A stretch of DNA of 29,680 bases from Anaerolineales bacterium. Lineage in GTDB: Bacteria > Chloroflexota > Anaerolineae > Anaerolineales > E44-bin32. Positions 17,967-24,845 of this stretch are shown here, piece by piece; the stretch's first letter is position 1; every line of letters starts with the position of its first letter. Where the stretch lies: assembly GCA_011772595.1 (NCBI GenBank), contig WVZH01000217.1, forward strand, positions 15,458-45,137, given 5' to 3'. The notes beneath the pieces were generated by a model that was not told where the DNA came from, ran no database searches, and saw nothing but the letters and a program-made list of their open reading frames with translations. The position numbers were made by a program, and so were the translations under genes.

Positions 17967-19376
17967 TTAAGTATTTGTGCGCCGTTTCATCAGGTATAGC
18001 ATACGTTCCGATTCGCGAATTGGTGTGGTCTCTTGGATGGTAAATTTATCTTCGAAGAGGCGTTCAAAACCCTCTCGGGTGTAGTCGGGAAAGATATCTT
18101 CACGCATGGCCAGCAGCCTCTGCACCTGAGAATCGGTCTTGGGAACGAATTCCACAATCAGCCAGGTTCCCAAGTGGTGGAAGAAGTCGGCGAGCATATT
18201 TAGCGGCACGTTGTTGGAGATCGCCATATGATGCACGAACGCCAGGGCCAGGATGGCGTCTGCGGGACCACGATCGAGAAGAGAGTCGCGTTCCTGGTTG
18301 TGCCAGCCCAAGTTGGGGCTTGGATTGGTCAGATCTAGGAGCAGTGGCAATAAATTCTCTTCACCTTCCGCCTTGGATGTGCGGTAGTTTTGTTCCACAG
18401 CTGCGGGATCGATGTCGAAGGCGAGTGTGGGAATCCCACGGTTGCTTGCCAGGCGGCTGAAAAATCCTACGTTGGCTCCTAAATCCCATACGTCAGTGGG
18501 TTGGATGCTTTCTAGATAGGCGTCGACGGTCTGTCGCTTATGGTCGAGCGCCGCTGGGGTGTAATTGTGGGTTGCATCGTAATAATCACCCCATTCGGTC
18601 TCGGCGATCTCCCATTCCAGACCGCGGACAGATCTTTCCAGGCTGTCGATCCAACCGAGAAATGATGTGCGACTCATCTTTCGGGACACAGTTTCTTTAT
18701 CGACGATCTTATCGGCGTAGCGTCGCTGACTGGCAGCGTGGGCATGAATGTGAACGCGCAATCCGAGATTGAGCTTGGTTCGGCCAGGTAGCAAGTTGCT
18801 GGCTAAATCCAACGGCACACCGTCGATGTTGACACGCAGTAATTGATTGAGCCGCACATCTTGTAGCGCCATTAAGGCCAGGGGCGCCAGGAAGTGCTGA
18901 CAAAACTGGCGGTAAGCCACCCAGGGCTCACCCTCGATGTACAGCTCGAAGGAGAGTGTGTCGATTAGAACGGGCCGGCCGCGGTGGAATTGGATGTTAT
19001 AGGCGCTACAGTCTTTTAAGGACATCCCAAATTCCAACGCCCGCTTTTGGATGGCGAGCGTTGTGAGCGCGGCGTCCTTGAGTTGCCCGAAGCACCACTC
19101 ATACGGGTAGGAGATGAAGGGCAATGATTCAGGGCGGATGATTTTGAAGGCCATAGCGGGCTCGGCTGGTGTGGCGTCAACTTCGGTGTGCTCGAGCAAG
19201 AGGCCATCTCTGACTAGCGATGCATAAAGCCCTGAGTCCATCAGGGCTTGGTATTGCTCACGGTAGGTCTCATTTATTTGACGATAAAGTTGACCTTCAC
19301 GTGAGAAAAGGAATCCGCTGGGATCTCGAAAGGATGCCGGAATTCTATGATGGTTCTTCATCCTTGGGGCCCTCAT
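17967..19376 (-). CDS. Class I SAM methyltransferase with kinase-like N-terminal domain (NoeA-like)
   Basis: A 469-aa cytosolic two-part protein. The C-terminal half is a Rossmann methyltransferase: motif I WDLGANVGFFSRLA near residue 297, FDIDP near 320 for the ribose hydroxyls, and LALAFVHHMAISNNVP near 376. From memory, such proteins are annotated as NoeA-like (host-specific nodulation) methyltransferases. The N-terminal part has YEWCFGQLKDAALTTL, then LKDCSAYNIQF (Asp122, Asn127) and RPVLIDTLSF (Asp139). These look like a kinase catalytic loop and metal-binding Asp, although no glycine loop is evident. Substrate unknown; glycan or lipid modification would fit. Its start (ATG 19376, alternative 19361) overlaps the preceding small membrane-protein gene by 32 bases or less, so the two form an operon. 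Confidence 0.8.
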   Translation of the reverse strand: MRAPRMKNHHRIPASFRDPSGFLFSREGQLYRQINETYREQYQALMDSGLYASLVRDGLLLEHTEVDATPAEPAMAFKIIRPESLPFISYPYEWCFGQLKDAALTTLAIQKRALEFGMSLKDCSAYNIQFHRGRPVLIDTLSFELYIEGEPWVAYRQFCQHFLAPLALMALQDVRLNQLLRVNIDGVPLDLASNLLPGRTKLNLGLRVHIHAHAASQRRYADKIVDKETVSRKMSRTSFLGWIDSLERSVRGLEWEIAETEWGDYYDATHNYTPAALDHKRQTVDAYLESIQPTDVWDLGANVGFFSRLASNRGIPTLAFDIDPAAVEQNYRTSKAEGEENLLPLLLDLTNPSPNLGWHNQERDSLLDRGPADAILALAFVHHMAISNNVPLNMLADFFHHLGTWLIVEFVPKTDSQVQRLLAMREDIFPDYTREGFERLFEDKFTIQETTPIRESERMLYLMKRRTNT

Positions 19377-19584
19377 CCTCTTGCGAGGAGCGCCCTCGGA
19401 ACAGGTTCTTGATCTTATCCCAGGACGCCCGAATCACGAACAATCCTCCAAAGAGGCCGGCAACGAGTAGTTGCAGGAGATAGCTTCCTGAACCCGGATC
19501 GAGGTAAGCTTCCTGACCCCGTAGAAGCAAGGACAGGGTGCCTAGGACATGATGTGTAGTTTCGATTCCAAGATCTAACCGCAT
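19345..19584 (-). CDS. Small single-pass membrane protein, 79 aa
   Basis: The sequence has a conserved-looking AYLDPGSGSYLLQLL followed by one hydrophobic helix (LVAGLFGGLFVI), a basic juxtamembrane stretch (RASWDKIKNLFRGR) and an acidic tail. The DPGSGS-plus-helix pattern is one I associate with small proteins next to glycan-modifying genes, but no function is established. The start ATG 19584 has GGAGAAGGG 8 or more bases upstream. It overlaps the downstream methyltransferase gene, so co-translation is likely. Topology by charge: basic, cytosolic C-terminus. Confidence 0.7.
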   Translation of the reverse strand: MRLDLGIETTHHVLGTLSLLLRGQEAYLDPGSGSYLLQLLVAGLFGGLFVIRASWDKIKNLFRGRSSQEDEGPKDEEPS

Positions 19585-20049
19585 TCTTAATACCCTTCTC
19601 CTTGACTGAATTACAGGAGGCTATTGTAAATGGATTGGCTTGAATTAGGAAGGTCTTTTTGGGCAATTATTACAGTCGATTGTCTACTGTGCTGAGGGAG
19701 GGAATTAAGGAGTTACTGCGATCGAGAGGGGGTTAATTTTCCGACAATAATCGTGACTTGCTCCATTTGCAGATCGTTATTACAATGCTCGAAAGTCGCC
19801 CTGGAGCGCCCGCCCCCCTCGGGTGCCCAGGGTGGCTTTTCATGAATGGTGTGTGCTCGACTGCTCACTTCAAGAGGATGGTACGTATTGAACTGGGTAT
19901 TTACGCCTGTCGAGTTGCAACCCTGGTTGCCGGTCCGTTCGGATGGATCACCTCATCAAATCTTCGGGCTAAATCGTACACTGCGACCATTTTCGAAATA
20001 AACCAAACGAGGCTATGATAGTGGCAGATCAAGATAAGAGGATTGCCCT
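19585..20049. other. 465-base gap between divergent genes, with a promoter-hairpin unit
   Basis: No convincing gene lies here; the one open frame (19758-20018, plus) lacks a ribosome site and has no coding character. TTGCTC-17-TACAAT (19758-19786, plus strand) resembles a promoter. About ten bases past it a GC-rich hairpin (19797-19836) ends in TTTT (19837-19840), so the predicted product is a transcript under 60 bases. Near the right end, TATGAT (20014-20019) with TTTCGA 17 bases upstream may serve the next gene. Confidence 0.4.
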
Positions 20050-20298
20050 ATGACAGATGATCCCTGTAAGAAGGAGAAAGAAGAAGCACGGAAGGCCTCC
20101 GAAGCATGGGAGCTCGCAATGGAAGAGGCTCGCCCCTTCATGGTGGAGAGACCGCTTGGACCGGGCGAGTCGATCGAGCCTAAATCTCCAGATTATCTTG
20201 TAGAGATGCAGGCTGCGTTCGAGAAGGAAGCCAAAGCACGTGAGGCATACATCGCAGCAATGACCGCTTGGTCTGAATGTGAGGAAGGCGCATCTTGA
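20050..20298 (+). CDS. Small helical protein of unknown function, first of a tandem pair (82 aa)
   Basis: I do not recognise a family. It is highly charged and predicted helical: a first helix around KKEKEEARKASEAWELAMEE, a short loop with Pro and Gly (PLGPGESIEPKS), and a second helix around EMQAAFEKEAKAREAYIAA. There is one Cys near each end (Cys6 and a Cys near residue 77), which a helical hairpin would bring together. The same layout and Cys positions recur in the next gene. ATG 20050 has AAGAGGA 10 bases upstream. No signal peptide or membrane segment. Its stop overlaps the next gene's TTG start (TTGA). Confidence 0.7.
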   Translation: MTDDPCKKEKEEARKASEAWELAMEEARPFMVERPLGPGESIEPKSPDYLVEMQAAFEKEAKAREAYIAAMTAWSECEEGAS

Positions 20299-20552
20299 GT
20301 ACAGCACCATGTCGGAAGGAAGTCGACGAACTTCGGGAAGCCATAAATGCTTGGGTACAAGCATCGGAAGCGACCCGACGGTTTACGATTACGGGATCTT
20401 GGAAAATCGACAAGGATCATGATACGTTTCCCCCCGGATATTTTCGGGAGATGCAAGAGGCGTTCGAACGTGAGCGCCAGGCTCGGGAGCGCTACATCAG
20501 AGCGAACATCGGGCTGTTCGACTGTATGCAAAGGCATAAATTGATCGATTAG
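20295..20552 (+). CDS. Small helical protein of unknown function, second of a tandem pair (85 aa)
   Basis: Clear paralogue of the previous gene. PGYFREMQEAFERERQARER aligns with PDYLVEMQAAFEKEAKAREA, and Cys6 (APCRKE versus DPCKKE) and a C-terminal Cys (FDC versus SEC) are kept. The only fitting start is TTG 20295, which overlaps the upstream stop by 4 bases and places the conserved Cys at residue 6, as in the paralogue. Two amphipathic helices joined by a Gly/Pro loop are predicted, suggesting a hairpin or a heteromer with its neighbour. Function unknown; a lone pair without recognisable partners. Confidence 0.7.
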   Translation: MSTAPCRKEVDELREAINAWVQASEATRRFTITGSWKIDKDHDTFPPGYFREMQEAFERERQARERYIRANIGLFDCMQRHKLID

Positions 20553-20751
20553 GCATTGCGGCTTGGGGTGACGCTCTCCTATCCTGTAAGGGCTTTCAAT
20601 CTATTCAACTTATACAATCTGATCAATGTCCCATCCACTTTGTACGCCCATAGGGTGTCTTGAATTGAGATCAGTTCTGCTGTAATCTATTTTTGACAGA
20701 ACATCCGCTATCCCGCAGCGATTAAGGAAAAACCTGAGTTATACGTGGAAG

Positions 20752-20779
20752 CCCGACTTCAAGAGCGGTCGGGATTTTT
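20752..20779 (+). terminator. Terminator-like hairpin in the leader of the RAM-domain gene
   Basis: CCCGAC-10 nt-GTCGGG (20752-20757 with 20768-20773), then A and five T (20775-20779), ending 25 bases before the ATG. A consensus TTGACA lies upstream at 20693-20698, but with no good -10. Its place fits an attenuator or the end of an upstream transcript. Confidence 0.6.
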
Positions 20780-20804
20780 CCAAATTCTCAAGAGGAGGAG
20801 AGTG

Positions 20805-21035
20805 ATGGCAGCAGCGTATGTGTTTATCCAGGGTAAGGCGGAAGACCCCCGCCCGGTGGTCCAGGCGCTACGGGGCGTCTCGGGGGTCAAGCAGGCGCAT
20901 GCCCTCGCGGGACCGACGGATTTCGTCGTTTACGTGGAGGGCGCCGATCAAGCTGCGATCGAGGAGACCTTGTTGGCGATCCGCAAGGTGGGAGGCGTTG
21001 CCAGTACGGACACACGTTTCGTCGTCCTTGATTAG
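20805..21035 (+). CDS. Stand-alone Lrp/AsnC ligand-binding (RAM) domain protein, 76 aa
   Basis: Single alpha/beta RAM domain as found C-terminal in Lrp/AsnC regulators, here without any helix-turn-helix. The beta-alpha-beta pattern is visible: AAYVFIQGKAED, PRPVVQALRGVSGVKQAHALAGPTDFVVYVEG, and a closing strand TRFVVLD. In characterised stand-alone members the domain binds amino acids or modulates partner regulators; here the role is unknown. ATG 20805 has GGAGG six bases upstream; the frame is open further upstream, but that part covers the terminator-like hairpin. A hairpin-repeat copy (21077-21107) lies 41 bases after the stop. Confidence 0.85.
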   Translation: MAAAYVFIQGKAEDPRPVVQALRGVSGVKQAHALAGPTDFVVYVEGADQAAIEETLLAIRKVGGVASTDTRFVVLD

Positions 21036-21076
21036 CGCACCAAGCGGTCTGAATCAAACGCTTCAGGAAGCGTAAA

Positions 21077-21107
21077 GCCCTCAGCCTGACCCCCTCAGGT
21101 TGGGGGC
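21077..21107 (+). repeat. 31-bp hairpin repeat, copy 1
   Basis: GCCCTCAGCCTGA, loop CCCCC, TCAGGTTGGGGGC. All 13 pairs form in plus-strand RNA, two as G-U wobbles. It is followed by CGATTTTGT, so it may end the RAM-gene transcript. Six more copies lie downstream. Confidence 0.85.
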
Positions 21108-21118
21108 GATTTTGTGTA

Positions 21119-21147
21119 TTGATTCGATGTCTGGATTCCTGTAATAT
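21119..21147 (+). promoter_or_regulatory. Promoter of the first collagen-like gene
   Basis: TTGATT (21119-21124), a 17-base spacer, TAATAT (21142-21147). The -10 lies 133 bases before the ATG, exactly as in the second collagen-like gene. Confidence 0.8.
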
Positions 21148-21175
21148 ATATCCATACATCTAAATTTCATCGAGG

Positions 21176-21240
21176 TGGGCAAGCGCCACACTCAAAGTCA
21201 TCGTCGAGCGTCCAACCTAATGAGGGGTTGGGCGTTTCTT
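21176..21240 (+). promoter_or_regulatory. Attenuator-like leader of the first collagen-like gene
   Basis: Terminator: CGTCCAACC/GGTTGGGCG (21209-21217 with 21226-21234, one wobble), then TTTCTT, ending 34 bases before the ATG. Upstream, TGGGC (21176-21180) can pair instead with GTCCA of the terminator's 5' arm, a possible antiterminator. The second collagen-like gene carries the same elements with base changes that keep the pairing. Confidence 0.7.
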
Positions 21241-21274
21241 CATTCGGAATCAAACATCTTGAGAGGAGGAATCG

Positions 21275-22219
21275 ATGAACATATCAAGAAAGACATTATT
21301 ACTTGTTGGGGTGCTTGTTGTTGCTGCGTTCGCTATCGGTATTGCTTACGCCAATAATGGGGCGGAAACCATTTACGCTTGTGCAAATCCTGCAGGTCAA
21401 CTCCGAGTGGTGGATTCCACAGATGAATGCAAGAAAAACGAAACTGCGTTGATGTGGAATGTCGTTGGGCCACAAGGCCCGCCTGGACCTCAAGGCAAAC
21501 CTGGCCCACAGGGGCCTCCTGGAGAAGATGGCGCAATTGGGCCGCAGGGAATTGAAGGACCACAAGGCCCTCAAGGTGAACAAGGACCCCAGGGCGATAC
21601 AGGTCCGCAGGGTCCCCAGGGCGATACAGGTCCGCAGGGTCCCCAGGGCGACACAGGTCCGCAGGGGCCACCGGGACCGCAGGGGCCGGAGGGTCCTGCA
21701 GGTCCCAGCATTGCGCTGGGAGCGGTGACCCGGACCGCTGCCGCCGGTGGTTCCGGGGGAGGCGTGTTTGTGCGTGATTGCCCGGCAGGATCGATCGCGG
21801 TGGGCTTCCGGGGCAGGGCTGGAGATGATATCGACCGCACCGAGATCCGTTGCCGGACGCTGGTCGGACTCGGGCTGTTCGGCCCGGTGCTCGGCCCCGA
21901 AACATCGGGCGGAGTCGTTGGGGGTTTCGGTGGAACAAATTACGGTGGAGCTTTGAGCTGTCCATCGGGCGCAGCGCTCACCGGCGTTCGAGTGCGCGCG
22001 GGCAACGTCGGATTCGGCTTCATCGTGGACCAACTGGGCAGTCGCTGCACGTCGTTTCTTGGAGAAACATTCAACGTGGGCTTCGTCGGCTTGAACGAGT
22101 CAGGAGCCGGGATCACGAACCTCGACTGTCCAGCGGGGGCGGTCGTGACTGGCTTCCAGGGACGGCAGGGGCTCCTTCTTGATCAAATCCAGCTGCGGTG
22201 CCGATCGACGGTGCCGTAG
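21275..22219 (+). CDS. Secreted collagen-like protein with a three-fold Cys/Gly repeat C-terminus
   Basis: Surface or secreted protein of 314 aa. Residues 1-26 form a signal peptide or membrane anchor ([19 protein letters not shown]). A two-Cys head follows ([26 protein letters not shown], about 33-62), a type common ahead of bacterial collagen-like stretches. Gly-X-Y triplets run from about 65 to 144, rich in GPQ, with three 27-base exact or near-exact DNA repeats (GDTGPQGPQ) at 21592-21672. The C-terminal 170 residues hold three copies of a Cys-bounded unit, CPxGxxxxGxxxRxG...D......RC, whose GFxGRxG..xDxI core recalls jacalin-like sugar-binding sheets (inference). Ribosome site GAGGAGG. 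The terminator at 22285 ends it. Confidence 0.85.
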   Translation: MNISRKTLLLVGVLVVAAFAIGIAYANNGAETIYACANPAGQLRVVDSTDECKKNETALMWNVVGPQGPPGPQGKPGPQGPPGEDGAIGPQGIEGPQGPQGEQGPQGDTGPQGPQGDTGPQGPQGDTGPQGPPGPQGPEGPAGPSIALGAVTRTAAAGGSGGGVFVRDCPAGSIAVGFRGRAGDDIDRTEIRCRTLVGLGLFGPVLGPETSGGVVGGFGGTNYGGALSCPSGAALTGVRVRAGNVGFGFIVDQLGSRCTSFLGETFNVGFVGLNESGAGITNLDCPAGAVVTGFQGRQGLLLDQIQLRCRSTVP

Positions 22220-22284
22220 CTTCTCTTCGGTGAGACTAGACCTCGAACCATCACTTCGAGTGAAATGTATGCTGCACGGATTTA

Positions 22285-22315
22285 CCCCCGACTCGCAAGG
22301 GTCGGGGGAATCTTT
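22285..22315 (+). terminator. Terminator of the first collagen-like gene
   Basis: CCCCCGAC/GTCGGGGG (22285-22292 with 22301-22308), loop TCGCAAGG, then AATCTTTG. The loop sequence is nearly the same as in the terminator of the second collagen-like gene. Confidence 0.8.
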
Positions 22316-22317
22316 GT

Positions 22318-22344
22318 GCCCTCAGCCTGACCCCCTCAGGTTGG
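22318..22344 (+). repeat. 31-bp hairpin repeat, copy 2, right arm decayed
   Basis: The left arm and loop are intact (GCCCTCAGCCTGA, CCCCC, TCAGGTTGG), but the end of the right arm reads TGTG instead of GGGC. It directly follows the collagen-1 terminator. Confidence 0.8.
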
Positions 22345-22430
22345 TGTGTTTCAAATTGCCAACCAAATGAACTGTGGCTTGGTTGTCTCCGTATTAAAAA
22401 TGATCAATATTGTTGATACGGCCGTGTATA

Positions 22431-22456
22431 AGAAAAGACCGCTTCACACAGAAGCG
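22431..22456 (-). terminator. Terminator retained beyond the tRNA-Arg fragment
   Basis: On the minus strand, CGCTTC-5 nt-GAAGCG (22456-22451 with 22445-22440), then GGTCTTTTCT. It lies eight bases beyond the 3' end of the tRNA fragment, where a tRNA terminator would be. The intact tRNA has no comparable hairpin. Confidence 0.7.
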
Positions 22457-22463
22457 ATCTCCT

Positions 22464-22514
22464 GGCGCCCCCGGCAGGACTCGAACCTACGACCCCTTAC
22501 TCCGCAAGCAAGTG
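22464..22514 (-). pseudogene. 3' half of tRNA-Arg(GCG), direct-repeat copy (attL-like)
   Basis: 51 bases identical to 26650-26700, in the same orientation: anticodon arm, variable loop, T arm, acceptor 3' strand, discriminator G and CC. The D arm and acceptor 5' strand are missing, and unrelated sequence (GCGAGATATT) begins at the break. It cannot make a tRNA. With the intact gene 4.19 kb away it forms the boundary of a candidate inserted segment. Confidence 0.9.
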
Positions 22515-22892
22515 GCGAGATATTGGGATTTGAGGGCGTTTTACGCAGTGAAAGTTCTCTCTGCGAGCCGCATGACTATCGAATCAAGTGCATATATTAT
22601 GGAGCATATGGTCACAAAATACAATCTACAATTCATAAAGCCTTTCTCAAATCTTTAAGGAATTTGGTATAGAATCAATCAGGCTCCAGGACTTAGTACA
22701 CCCTGGGAGCTTAGCCCTCAGCCTGACCCCCTCAGGTTGAGGGCGACATTTGTCTTTCATTTCTCATCCATAGATATCAGCTATAAATTGCGCTGAGGTC
22801 TTCATTGAAATACAATCCACTCGAAGTGTTATTTAATTCAACATCTCACACATACACTATTCCCGCACCTCTTCAGACGAAGGAGAATTGCG
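22515..22892. other. 378-base gap: no gene, one hairpin repeat and a second hairpin
   Basis: After the tRNA fragment the sequence is AT-rich with no ribosome site; short open frames across the tRNA fragment are artefacts. A stem (GCTCC.AGG with CCT.GGGAGC, about 22683-22710, one bulge) stands directly before hairpin-repeat copy 3. TATAAA (22789-22794) and TTGAAA (about 22805) are weak promoter-like hexamers ahead of the lipoprotein gene. Confidence 0.5.
22714..22744 (+). repeat. 31-bp hairpin repeat, copy 3
   Basis: GCCCTCAGCCTGA, CCCCC, TCAGGTTGAGGGC: the best-paired copy, 13 pairs with a single G-U wobble, then CGACATTTGTCTTT. Confidence 0.85.
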
Positions 22893-23588
22893 ATGGATAG
22901 GCGTTTATTGTTGTCTTTCCTTTTCTTGACCCTTCTCATCCTCTCCGCTTGTGAGCCATCCCAAGCGGAGGTGGACGCAAATGCTACGAAGGTCGCCGCT
23001 GATATCTTCGCAACTCTGACAGCAGCACCCACAATCACCCCGACCAAGACACCCGAGCCAACAAATACCCCAATACCAACATCGACACCGAAGCCAACAT
23101 CGACTCCTCATCCCACGTCCACCCCAAGACCTTCCAATACACCGACCGCAACGATGGAGCCAAGAGCTGCCACACAAACTGCCTTAGCTCTTCACCGAGA
23201 GGCAACAAAGGCCTACAATCAAAACATCAATGACATTAAAAAGAACTGCCCTCCAATTGATTGGGTCGAGTTGTCTGAGGTCGAATACGCCAAAGACCAC
23301 GAAGGCGAGTGTGTCTACATCAGAGGACAAATTTGGGATATCAACTTCGATGAAGATCTCCTTGAACTAAGTATTGGCTACTATTCTGCACAGATTGCAG
23401 TTGGTTTAGGTGATCTTACGAGTACTCCCGGCCGACTCACCGAAGACATGTGGATAAAGGTGTATGGCCGAGTATCGACAACTAGGTGGATAAGCACAAA
23501 TTATATCTCTGGCAAGGAAACCCCCGTTCCCGGAATCCAAGCTCTCCTTATCGAGGGACCTAATCTTCTCGTGTGGGTCCATGAGTAG
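22893..23588 (+). CDS. Lipoprotein with Thr/Pro-rich linker, unknown function
   Basis: 231 aa. The N-terminus is a lipoprotein signal (LLLSFLFLTLLILSAC) with lipobox LSAC and Cys20 as the lipidated residue, so it is tethered outside the membrane. Residues of about 45-90 are a Thr/Pro repeat linker (TPKPTSTPHPTSTPRP), a style common in Chloroflexota surface proteins. The C-terminal domain (about 115-231) has two Cys (NCPPIDW and GECVYIRG) and alternating beta strands around YIRGQIWDINFDEDLLELSI and IKVYGRVSTTRW. This resembles a small beta-barrel (OB-like) domain; I do not recognise the family. AAGGAGAA lies 6 bases before ATG 22893. Hairpin-repeat copy 4 follows 7 bases after the stop. Confidence 0.8.
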   Translation: MDRRLLLSFLFLTLLILSACEPSQAEVDANATKVAADIFATLTAAPTITPTKTPEPTNTPIPTSTPKPTSTPHPTSTPRPSNTPTATMEPRAATQTALALHREATKAYNQNINDIKKNCPPIDWVELSEVEYAKDHEGECVYIRGQIWDINFDEDLLELSIGYYSAQIAVGLGDLTSTPGRLTEDMWIKVYGRVSTTRWISTNYISGKETPVPGIQALLIEGPNLLVWVHE

Positions 23589-23595
23589 CCGCTTA

Positions 23596-23626
23596 GCCCT
23601 CAGCCTGACCCCCTAAGGTTGGTGGC
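23596..23626 (+). repeat. 31-bp hairpin repeat, copy 4
   Basis: GCCCTCAGCCTGA, CCCCC, TAAGGTTGGTGGC: two changes in the right arm weaken the stem. Followed by CGATTGTTTG. It begins 8 bases after the lipoprotein stop. Confidence 0.8.
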
Positions 23627-23640
23627 GATTGTTTGTTCTA

Positions 23641-23669
23641 TTGAATCAGGATAATGATTCCTGTAAGAT
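23641..23669 (+). promoter_or_regulatory. Promoter of the second collagen-like gene
   Basis: TTGAAT (23641-23646), a 17-base spacer, TAAGAT (23664-23669). The -10 to ATG distance is 133 bases, the same as in the first copy. Confidence 0.8.
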
Positions 23670-23697
23670 AAATTTATACATCCCAGTCTCGTCGTAC

Positions 23698-23762
23698 TGG
23701 GCGAGCGCCACGCTCAAAGCTATCGCTGAGCGCCCAACCTAATGAGAGGTTGGGCGTTTTTT
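23698..23762 (+). promoter_or_regulatory. Attenuator-like leader of the second collagen-like gene
   Basis: Terminator: CGCCCAACC/GGTTGGGCG (23731-23739 with 23748-23756, perfect), then six T. TGGGCG (23698-23703) can pair instead with CGCCCA of its 5' arm. A small hairpin, CGCTCA/TGAGCG (23711-23716 with 23727-23732), lies between. It ends 34 bases before the ATG. Confidence 0.75.
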
Positions 23763-23796
23763 CATTCGGCATCATACATCTTGAGAGGAGGAACCG

Positions 23797-24741
23797 ATGA
23801 ACACATCAAGAAAGACATTATTACTTGTTGGAGTGCTTGTTGTTGCCGCGTTCGCTATCGGTATTGCTTACGCCAATAATGGGGTGGAAACCATTTACGC
23901 TTGTGCCAATCCTGCAGGACAACTCCGAGTGGTGGATCACACAGATGATTGTAAGAAGAACGAAACTGCATTAATGTGGAATGTCGTCGGACCACAAGGC
24001 CCGCCTGGTCCTCAAGGAGAACCCGGACCACAAGGGCCTCCTGGTGAAGATGGCGCAATAGGACCTGAAGGACCACGGGGTGAGCAAGGTCCACCTGGAC
24101 CTCAAGGGGAACAAGGCCCTCCAGGTGCTGATGGACCTCAAGGTCTGCAAGGCGAAGCAGGACCGTTTGGCCCACAGGGCGAGCAAGGTCCACAGGGTGA
24201 ACAAGGGCCAGCTGGTCCTCAAGGACCGCAGGGCGAAGTAGGACCAATGGGTCCTCAGGGCGAACAAGGTTCACAGGGTGAGCAAGGGCCAGTCGGCCCA
24301 GCCGGACCGCAGGGCGAAGTAGGACCAATGGGTCCTCAGGGCGAACAAGGTCCACAGGGTGAGCAAGGGCCAGCCGGCCCAGCCGGACCGCAGGGTGAGG
24401 AAGGACCTCCAGGGCCTGAAGGCCAGCAAGGTGAGCAGGGACCTGTGGGGCCAGCAGGTCCACAAGGACCGCAAGGTGAGCCCGGAGTATCAGGATTTTA
24501 CTCTAGGTGGGGATCGTTCAATGTCTCGCGAGGTGGTGGTAGACAAATTTACTTATATTGCGATTCTGGCGATGCAGTGATTGGAAGTGGTTATAGAATG
24601 CCCTGGTTTGACTTGGATGTTTATCTGAGAGAGTCTAGACAGCGCAGTATTGAATCTTGGGTTTTCTTTTTTTTGAATGCAGACCTCGACTATACCCATA
24701 GAGTAGATGCCTACGTTGTCTGTGCTGATATGACGCCGTAG
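23797..24741 (+). CDS. Secreted collagen-like protein with a different C-terminal domain
   Basis: Also 314 aa. Residues 1-64 are almost the same as in the first collagen-like protein (signal segment plus [25 protein letters not shown] head). The Gly-X-Y region is about twice as long (about 65-232, some 56 triplets without break), rich in GPQGEQ. It carries an 81-base tandem DNA repeat in three copies (24150-24392, the first diverged). The C-terminal 80 residues ([41 protein letters not shown]) are unrelated to the first protein. They match a two-Cys beta domain often seen at bacterial protein C-termini (CxxGxxVIGGGY...YAVC pattern). Probable surface filament or adhesin; no cell-wall sorting signal. 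Ribosome site GAGGAGG. Confidence 0.85.
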   Translation: MNTSRKTLLLVGVLVVAAFAIGIAYANNGVETIYACANPAGQLRVVDHTDDCKKNETALMWNVVGPQGPPGPQGEPGPQGPPGEDGAIGPEGPRGEQGPPGPQGEQGPPGADGPQGLQGEAGPFGPQGEQGPQGEQGPAGPQGPQGEVGPMGPQGEQGSQGEQGPVGPAGPQGEVGPMGPQGEQGPQGEQGPAGPAGPQGEEGPPGPEGQQGEQGPVGPAGPQGPQGEPGVSGFYSRWGSFNVSRGGGRQIYLYCDSGDAVIGSGYRMPWFDLDVYLRESRQRSIESWVFFFLNADLDYTHRVDAYVVCADMTP

Positions 24742-24778
24742 GATAAACTTGTGGATTGAAGTAAAGTCCACAAAAGAC

Positions 24779-24814
24779 AAGCCCCCGTCTCGCAAAGGTC
24801 GGGGGCTTCTTTTT
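24779..24814 (+). terminator. Terminator of the second collagen-like gene
   Basis: AAGCCCCCG/CGGGGGCTT (24779-24787 with 24800-24808), loop including TCTCGCAAAGG, then CTTTTT. Same design and loop as the first collagen-like terminator. Confidence 0.9.
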
Positions 24815-24845
24815 ACCCTCAGCCTGACCCCCTCAGGTTGGGGGC
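24815..24845 (+). repeat. 31-bp hairpin repeat, copy 5
   Basis: As copy 1, except for A at the first position; directly abuts the collagen-2 terminator, repeating the terminator-plus-repeat order seen after collagen-1. Confidence 0.85.

Noticed and set aside
19758..20018. 86-codon frame in the divergent gap
   Set aside because: It overlaps a promoter-like element and a GC-rich hairpin, lacks a ribosome site, and has an unlikely composition.
21154..21240. Cyclic-di-GMP or other known riboswitch in the collagen-like leaders
   Set aside because: The conserved core of the c-di-GMP-I aptamer is not found, and no other aptamer consensus I know fits the 55-base upstream part.
22410..22672. Open frames across the tRNA-Arg fragment (PGRTRTYDP-type product)
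   Set aside because: Such peptides are well-known artefacts of translating antisense tRNA sequence; there is no ribosome site.
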